Source: an uncultured Collinsella sp.
GTDB lineage: Bacteria; Actinomycetota; Coriobacteriia; Coriobacteriales; Coriobacteriaceae
Assembly: GCA_902478705.1 (NCBI GenBank)
Contig: CABSMB010000026.1
Coordinates: 1-9,508 of the forward strand
Reading direction: 5' to 3'
Length of the DNA stretch: 9,508 bases
Within the stretch, counting starts at the first letter, position 1; every line of letters begins with the position of its first letter. Shown piece after piece: positions 5,263-9,508 of this stretch. The notes beneath the pieces are model-generated. The model was given only the letters and a program-made list of their open reading frames with translations, had not been told where the DNA came from and ran no database searches. The position numbers and the translations under genes were made by a program.

Positions 5263-6666
5263 ATGGCACCCAAAAACCTTTTGCCCGTTGCCGCGCTCTG
5301 CAGCGCACTGGCGAGCGGTATGCCTCTCGCCGCTTGGGCGACGCCCGCCACGGCAGACTCCTTACCGCAAGCTCTGAACCCCGTGGCGAATTCGTCGGGT
5401 ATCATCGCCTGCCAACGTTTTTCGCTCGCACACGCCACGGTCCGAACCTCGGGATGCCTTCACCGCAATACGGTCGACTCGATAGTCGTGGATATCAAGC
5501 GACCGGACAAGGAGAACGGCCCCCAGACAGGTTGTGCCATCTGCACATGGAAATCGGCTGCAGTCGACGCCGATGGCGACCCATGCAACTTAGAGTTGCG
5601 CATCGATATTGCCTCGGTCGATGACTCGGCGAACGGGGCGAAGGTCGCCTTCGACAGCGCGGCCTATGAAGAAGAAGGAGGAGGTATATGCCTGGGCTGC
5701 GTTCCCTCGAATGTCGATGGCACGCAGCCCATCATCTCCTTTACGGCGTCGCTGCGACTGACCAAGGCGGACACCGAAGCCATCGCAACGGGAGATGCGC
5801 CTTTGCTGTTCTACGCTGGCGACACGGACGACCAAGAGGCTCAAAGCAATAGACATAAGGGTTCGCTTAACCTCACGCGTGGATCAGAACCCGCCCCCAT
5901 CAATATCGATGCCCAGGAGCCGGGCGTGCAGCGCCTTCTCGCCGATCCGGCGCTGCTCCAAATGACATGGCACGGAGTGGGGTCCGTCGGGATTGCTGCT
6001 CCCATATCGAGCGATAATGACAAATCCCCCAAAGACGAGGTCGCAGACGCAGCGACACATGTTGATGATGCAGACGATGCATCATCAGAAGACAACGCTA
6101 TGGCTCCTCTCGAGAAGCCAGACGGCACCGCCACCGAACTAGGCGATTCCCAGCCGAAAGACGGCCTGGACTTTGCCGCTCCCCCAGATGTCGACGAAGG
6201 CAACTGTTGCATGATGGTCGCGCTCGACCACACGGAAACCTTCGATGCCGCAAGCATTGATCCAGTCGCCGCCAATGCGCCCCGCCGCAAAAATATCCTC
6301 ATCGCATTCCCCAATACCGTCGAGCTCGTCTTTTTGCCTTCGGGTGAAGTCGTCGCGCCTACGGCACTTACAGCAGTGGGAGCAAGGAGCGCATCGAACG
6401 ATATCCAAGCTATCTCGGCACTTGATGCCACAACGACCGCCAAGTTACACCTTTATTCCGTTGCAGCAGACGGAACGCGAACCGAAGAATTCGACGGAAC
6501 CAAGCTTTTGGTTCCGCGTCGCATCGGTATCCAAGAAGACTTCCCCTATCAAATGGAACTTGAAGGGTTCGATCGTGCACGAGATGCCGACATCATTGCC
6601 GCAGCCATCGAATCCCCGCAGCACCTCATGACGCTGCGCTTCGACTTTAGCCCCGTCCTGTCCTAG
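5263..6666 (+). CDS. Large secreted cysteine-containing hypothetical protein, 467 aa
   Basis: ATG at 5263 has a clear AGGAG ribosome site four bases upstream. A signal peptide covers about residues 1-26 (LLPVAALCSALASGMPLAAWA) with a cut after AWA or ATA. Two beta-rich domains are joined by an acidic, probably disordered linker (about 248-308, with DVDDADDASSED-type runs). The first domain (about 45-245) contains cysteines at 50, 65, 91, 94, 108, 143 and 146, including CAIC and CLGC pairs. The second (about 310-467) opens with C315-C316. There is no C-terminal membrane segment or sorting motif, so it is released or held by partners. The strand QMTWHGVGSV near the end of domain one resembles the terminal ITWTV strand of the protein at 4380. 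I do not recognise a family. By position it is the large partner of the surface cluster. Confidence 0.85.
   Translation: MAPKNLLPVAALCSALASGMPLAAWATPATADSLPQALNPVANSSGIIACQRFSLAHATVRTSGCLHRNTVDSIVVDIKRPDKENGPQTGCAICTWKSAAVDADGDPCNLELRIDIASVDDSANGAKVAFDSAAYEEEGGGICLGCVPSNVDGTQPIISFTASLRLTKADTEAIATGDAPLLFYAGDTDDQEAQSNRHKGSLNLTRGSEPAPINIDAQEPGVQRLLADPALLQMTWHGVGSVGIAAPISSDNDKSPKDEVADAATHVDDADDASSEDNAMAPLEKPDGTATELGDSQPKDGLDFAAPPDVDEGNCCMMVALDHTETFDAASIDPVAANAPRRKNILIAFPNTVELVFLPSGEVVAPTALTAVGARSASNDIQAISALDATTTAKLHLYSVAADGTRTEEFDGTKLLVPRRIGIQEDFPYQMELEGFDRARDADIIAAAIESPQHLMTLRFDFSPVLS
6063..6087 (+). repeat. Intragenic perfect 10-bp inverted repeat in the acidic linker
   Basis: TGATGATGCA (6063-6072) and TGCATCATCA (6078-6087) are perfect inverted copies with a five-base loop (GACGA). 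It lies inside the secreted 467-aa gene, in codons about 267-275 of the acidic linker. Repetitive GAT/GCA codons make such a stem somewhat easier to form by chance. Confidence 0.5.
6495..6516 (+). repeat. Intragenic perfect 9-bp inverted repeat with tetraloop
   Basis: CGGAACCAA (6495-6503) and TTGGTTCCG (6508-6516) pair perfectly around GCTT, and outer GAC/GTC bases (6493-6495, 6518-6520) can extend the stem past a two-base bulge. It is within the second domain of the secreted 467-aa protein. No T-run follows. Confidence 0.5.
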
Positions 6667-6715
6667 ACCGCTAACCGCCACTTGGCTCGGATACTGAGCG
6701 CTCCTCTCCCCGTTC

Positions 6716-6724
6716 TGCTACGAT
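6716..6724 (+). promoter_or_regulatory. Candidate extended -10 promoter for the DUF554 gene
   Basis: TGCTACGAT matches the extended -10 pattern TGnTATAAT (TG plus four of six bases). No good -35 is seen 16-18 bases upstream, which extended -10 promoters can lack. Transcription would start about 25 bases before the ATG at 6756. No intrinsic terminator was seen between the preceding stop (6666) and this site, so read-through from the surface operon is also possible. Confidence 0.3.
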
Positions 6725-6755
6725 TGCCGCGTTGGCATCAATTGCAGGAGGGTTC

Positions 6756-7472
6756 ATGCCGGGTTTAGGAACGATCATCAACGTCGCACTTTTGATCGCG
6801 GGCGGTCTGCTGGGCCTCATGGGTGGGCGCTTCATTACGCCCCGCATCCAAGACACGCTCATGAAGGCGTCGGGGCTGTGCGTCCTGTTTATCGGCCTGG
6901 GCGGCACCATGCAAAAGATGCTCGTTATCGATGGAGAAGCGTTGGCGACCACCGGCACCACCATGCTTATCGTCTCATTTGTCCTCGGTTCGCTCATCGG
7001 CGAGGCCATCAACCTGGAGGCCGCCATCGAGAACCTCGGCGAATGGCTCAAGCGCAAAACCGGCAGCGAAGGCGACAACGAGTTCACCAACGCCTTTGTC
7101 TCGGCATCGCTCACCGTGTGTATCGGCGCCATGGCCATCGTCGGATCGATTCAGGACGGTCTGCTCGGCGACTGGTCCACGCTTGCCCTGAAGGGCGCGC
7201 TGGACTGCATCATCGTCTGCACCATGACGGCCTCGCTTGGCCGCGGCTGCATCTTCTCGGCCCTGCCCGTTGCCGTATTCCAGGGTACGATCACGCTGTT
7301 TGCCGGCGCACTCTCCCCCATCATGACCACCGCAGCCCTCGACAGCCTTTCGCTTGTGGGCTCAATGCTCATCTTCTGCGTCGGAGTCAACCTCATCCGT
7401 CCTCAGACCTTCCGCACGGCCAACATGCTCCCCTCCGTCGTCGTGGCGGTCATCTACGCCCTCCTGTTCTAA
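6756..7472 (+). CDS. DUF554 family membrane protein
   Basis: ATG at 6756 is preceded by a strong AGGAGGG ribosome site; a TTG start at 6732 in the same frame would add eight residues ahead of that site and is less likely. The 238-residue protein opens with the family's usual MPGLGTIINVALLIAGGLLG and contains the conserved GAMAIVGSIQDGLLGD (124-139). It has about seven or eight hydrophobic segments (roughly 5-23, 40-58, 67-85, 117-133, 150-170, 172-190, 198-212, 223-238), with a charged loop at 96-110. DUF554 (YdfK-like) proteins are inner-membrane proteins of unconfirmed role, often guessed to be transporters. Neighbours give no clear functional link: it stands between the surface cluster and the TerB operon with about 90 bases either side and its own candidate promoter. 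Confidence 0.93.
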   Translation: MPGLGTIINVALLIAGGLLGLMGGRFITPRIQDTLMKASGLCVLFIGLGGTMQKMLVIDGEALATTGTTMLIVSFVLGSLIGEAINLEAAIENLGEWLKRKTGSEGDNEFTNAFVSASLTVCIGAMAIVGSIQDGLLGDWSTLALKGALDCIIVCTMTASLGRGCIFSALPVAVFQGTITLFAGALSPIMTTAALDSLSLVGSMLIFCVGVNLIRPQTFRTANMLPSVVVAVIYALLF

Positions 7473-7513
7473 ACTATCTGCATAGTGATATCTCGAACAC
7501 CTGTTTGATGCTG

Positions 7514-7522
7514 TGCTATGAT
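7514..7522 (+). promoter_or_regulatory. Candidate extended -10 promoter for the TerB/BrxD-like operon
   Basis: TGCTATGAT matches TGnTATAAT with five of six core bases. The best -35, TCGAAC (7493-7498), has an 18-base spacer and matches poorly, which is common for extended -10 promoters. Predicted start near 7529 gives a leader of about 30 bases. A small ACTAT/ATAGT hairpin (7473-7486) lies upstream just after the DUF554 stop but has no T-run. Confidence 0.45.
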
Positions 7523-7559
7523 ATGAGGTCACCAAAGCTGCGCTAGGAGAGGAGAAGCG

Positions 7560-9320
7560 GTGGCCGACCAGGACGTCAAGATGCTCATCGAGCGCATTAT
7601 GGCCGAGGCCCGGACCCACCAGTCCGCCCGCTTCTCAAACGAAATCTATGCTGACGAGCCGATTCTCAAGACCGGTCGTCAGATGCAGAACTTCCTCCCC
7701 GACCAGTACCGCAAGATGCGCGAGATATCACGCTGGCAAGAGGATCCCAAAGGCGGCGCGGGACGTTGGCTATCGGAGGCGGAGCTCTTTTACCGCCAAG
7801 GCCTGTTAATGGCCGACTTCGAGGACGATTGCCCCTACAACGGCACCTTTAAGTCGTACTTTCCCACCTACAATGCCATGAGCGATCGACAGTTGCGCGG
7901 CTACTTTACCTGGCGTGCCCAAGTGCGCCGCGGCAATATCGAGGAGACATCGACCTCGTTTGCTTTTCTTTATCTTTACGAATTGATCTGCGGCATTGGC
8001 GTTGATGGCCCGATCGATGGCTTTAGCAAGATCAGGGCATTTTGGGATGCCTATCGCGCCTTTGAACCCGGCATCGACCGGTTCGCACGCGTGTGGCTGC
8101 AGGACTACGCCGTGTTCCATGAGCTCGACCCCAAGCTGCTTCGCGACTCTAAAACCGTCGCATTCGACAACGCCCTCATCGAGCTGCGCCGCGCAGCGCG
8201 AGACCTTGTACCCGCGCCGGCGCCGTCGGACCTGCCGCCTGCGCGTCGCAAGACCTCCGAGCCCACGCTTCCCCTTCCGCCCGATGAGGCGCATGAGGAG
8301 CGGCTCATGGCTGCCATCGACGCACTCTCGACGTACAACCTGAATAACTCACGGCTCGACCGTTCCTACCATCGCGACCTGCGCCACGTGGCATGCGCCG
8401 TGTATGTCCGTATGGCGCGCTACTATGACACGCACCGAAAGACCGGCATCGTAGCGAGCTTGTTTGGGGAGGAGACGGCCATGCCCTACACCATGTTTGC
8501 CTCGGCCGTGTTCTTTGCGCCCGAGCGCCACGAGGACTGCGAATATCGCCTGGACCCCATTCACATCTACCGCTGCCAAAATGGCTTTTGGGAATGCATG
8601 CGCATCCACGGCAGCAGACAAAAAAGTAGCAAGCTCGGTGAGATGATGCGCGCTTGTGATCAGCGCCTGCGCTTGGCACTGGATCCCGGCCATCCCCTTA
8701 AGGAAGAGAAGGTCCCCAAATATCTGACTAAGATTATCGATGACGAGATCACGGCATGGCTTTCATGGGATGCTGCACATCAGCCCGTCAAGATCGATAT
8801 CGACCTGAGCCAGCTGGGGCACATTCGGAGCGCCGCCGCACAAACGCGCGAGGCGCTTTTGATCGACGAGGAGCGCGAGGACGACACGCTTGCGAAAGCC
8901 GAGGAAGCAGGCTCTGGGCAACCGGAAGCCGAACTCGCGGCCAACATGATTGCCGAACCGGTCGCGACGCCCACGCAGCAGGACAAACCTGACCAGCCGA
9001 CTGTCTCCACCGAGCAGTTTGGTGTCGTGGCCCCACTCCTCGCGCCTGCGCCTACATCCGCAACGGCCATGCCCGCCGACACCGCGTCCGCACTCGATCC
9101 CGCCGCAGACGCCTATCTTCGAGCACTACTCGAGCAAAACGCAGCGCAGACGGCATCGGCGGTGGTACAGTCAGGCAAGAGCGAGGACATGCTCGTCGAT
9201 AGCATCAACGAGATCCTCTTTGACCTCGTGGGCGACACCGTTATTGAATTTAGCGTGGCAGGACCGCAAATTATCGAGGACTACGAAGCAGACGTGAGAG
9301 GATACCTAGACCATGAGTGA
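7560..9320 (+). CDS. TerB N-terminal / TerB C-terminal domain protein, 586 aa
   Basis: GTG at 7560 has an excellent AGAGGAG ribosome site five bases upstream. Residues about 40-190 match the TerB-N domain: FPTYNAMSDRQLRGYFTWRA (101-120), VRRGN, then SFAFLYLYELICGIGVDGP and a helix FWDAYR. A Pro-rich linker (216-245) leads to a helical middle domain (245-430) with four cysteines (279, 327, 339, 346). An Ala/Pro/Gln-rich, probably disordered stretch follows (435-515), then a C-terminal piece DSINEILFDLVGDTVIEF...IIEDYEADVRGYL (547-583) that fits TerB-C. No membrane segment or signal peptide. TerB-N/TerB-C proteins are known from Ter-associated DNA-processing and stress systems, where they appear as scaffolds beside ATPases and helicases. 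The next gene overlaps by eight bases and is a BrxD-like ATPase, which fits that context. Biochemical role is not established. Confidence 0.9.
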   Translation: MADQDVKMLIERIMAEARTHQSARFSNEIYADEPILKTGRQMQNFLPDQYRKMREISRWQEDPKGGAGRWLSEAELFYRQGLLMADFEDDCPYNGTFKSYFPTYNAMSDRQLRGYFTWRAQVRRGNIEETSTSFAFLYLYELICGIGVDGPIDGFSKIRAFWDAYRAFEPGIDRFARVWLQDYAVFHELDPKLLRDSKTVAFDNALIELRRAARDLVPAPAPSDLPPARRKTSEPTLPLPPDEAHEERLMAAIDALSTYNLNNSRLDRSYHRDLRHVACAVYVRMARYYDTHRKTGIVASLFGEETAMPYTMFASAVFFAPERHEDCEYRLDPIHIYRCQNGFWECMRIHGSRQKSSKLGEMMRACDQRLRLALDPGHPLKEEKVPKYLTKIIDDEITAWLSWDAAHQPVKIDIDLSQLGHIRSAAAQTREALLIDEEREDDTLAKAEEAGSGQPEAELAANMIAEPVATPTQQDKPDQPTVSTEQFGVVAPLLAPAPTSATAMPADTASALDPAADAYLRALLEQNAAQTASAVVQSGKSEDMLVDSINEILFDLVGDTVIEFSVAGPQIIEDYEADVRGYLDHE

Positions 9321-9508
9321 TACCGCATCCGCAGCACCCCGCGTGCCCAAGCGCGTCGCTGCCGTCATTCTCAACTCGCTCAAAGGCGGCGTGGTCCCAC
9401 GCATCGGCCTTCCGTACATTACCGTGGGACGCGAGGTCGAGATCCGCGCCTTGCTCACCGACCTCAGTCTCATTGCCGATGGCGGCGCAAGTTTTCGCTT
9501 CCTAGCCG
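9313..9508 (+). CDS. BrxD-like (DUF2791) P-loop ATPase, N-terminal fragment cut by window
   Basis: ATG at 9313 lies within the end of the TerB-domain gene (eight-base overlap), with AGAGGA at 9297-9302 as ribosome site about ten bases upstream. The 65 residues available contain the characteristic N-terminus of BREX BrxD-type ATPases: ILNSLKGGVVPRIGLPYITV (19-38), GREVEIRALLTDL (39-51) and IADGGASFRFLA (54-65). In the family this leads directly into the Walker A loop (G-x-x-G-x-G-K-S/T), which would be just past the window edge, so ATPase competence cannot be checked. BrxD proteins belong to BREX and to Ter-linked DNA-processing loci, normally followed by a helicase. Coupled translation with the TerB-domain gene points to a common complex. 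Confidence 0.85.
   Translation, partial: MSDTASAAPRVPKRVAAVILNSLKGGVVPRIGLPYITVGREVEIRALLTDLSLIADGGASFRFLA

Noticed and set aside
5841..6443. 200-codon minus-strand frame under the secreted 467-aa gene
   Set aside because: Low-complexity Ser/Ala-rich product, no ribosome site, opposite strand to a gene with signal peptide and AGGAG site.
6878..7546. 222-codon frame overlapping the DUF554 gene in another plus-strand frame
   Set aside because: Arg/His-rich product typical of a GC-rich shadow frame; the DUF554 frame has conserved family motifs.

Overview
The window looks like chromosome from a high-GC anaerobic gut actinobacterium. Protein style (a bifurcating-type ETF, short secreted proteins, GTG starts with strong AGGAG-type ribosome sites) suggests class Coriobacteriia, Collinsella-like; this is an inference and no marker gene is present. 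No rRNA, tRNA, CRISPR array, insertion sequence or phage gene was seen.

Layout. (1) 1-3144, minus strand: a tightly packed three-gene operon read right to left, made of an FAD-linked 2-hydroxyacid (probably lactate) dehydrogenase, EtfB, and a ferredoxin-fused EtfA cut by the window edge. This is the gene set of the electron-bifurcating lactate dehydrogenase/ETF complexes of anaerobes (LctBCD type). (2) 3145-3489: a divergent intergenic region with a candidate minus-strand promoter, an 11-bp-phased TGACCAA direct repeat beside its -35 box, and several inverted repeats. (3) 3490-6666, plus strand: five closely spaced genes. They encode a 98-aa cytoplasmic protein, a single-pass membrane-anchored protein, a secreted beta-rich protein with WxL-like tryptophan motifs, an 86-aa signal-peptide protein ending in a degenerate sortase-type signal (LAQTS), and a 467-aa secreted cysteine-containing protein. 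Together they look like a cell-surface complex with an organisation resembling Firmicutes WxL/Csc clusters. (4) 6756-7472: a DUF554 membrane protein with its own candidate promoter. (5) 7560-9508: start of another operon with a candidate extended -10 promoter, encoding a TerB-N/TerB-C domain protein that overlaps a BrxD-like (DUF2791) ATPase cut by the window end. This pair belongs to the Ter-associated DNA-processing/BREX-related systems and is the most likely defence or stress system here; its effector genes should lie to the right.

The surface cluster and the TerB/BrxD pair are the two least explained parts. The lactate operon and DUF554 gene are comparatively ordinary.
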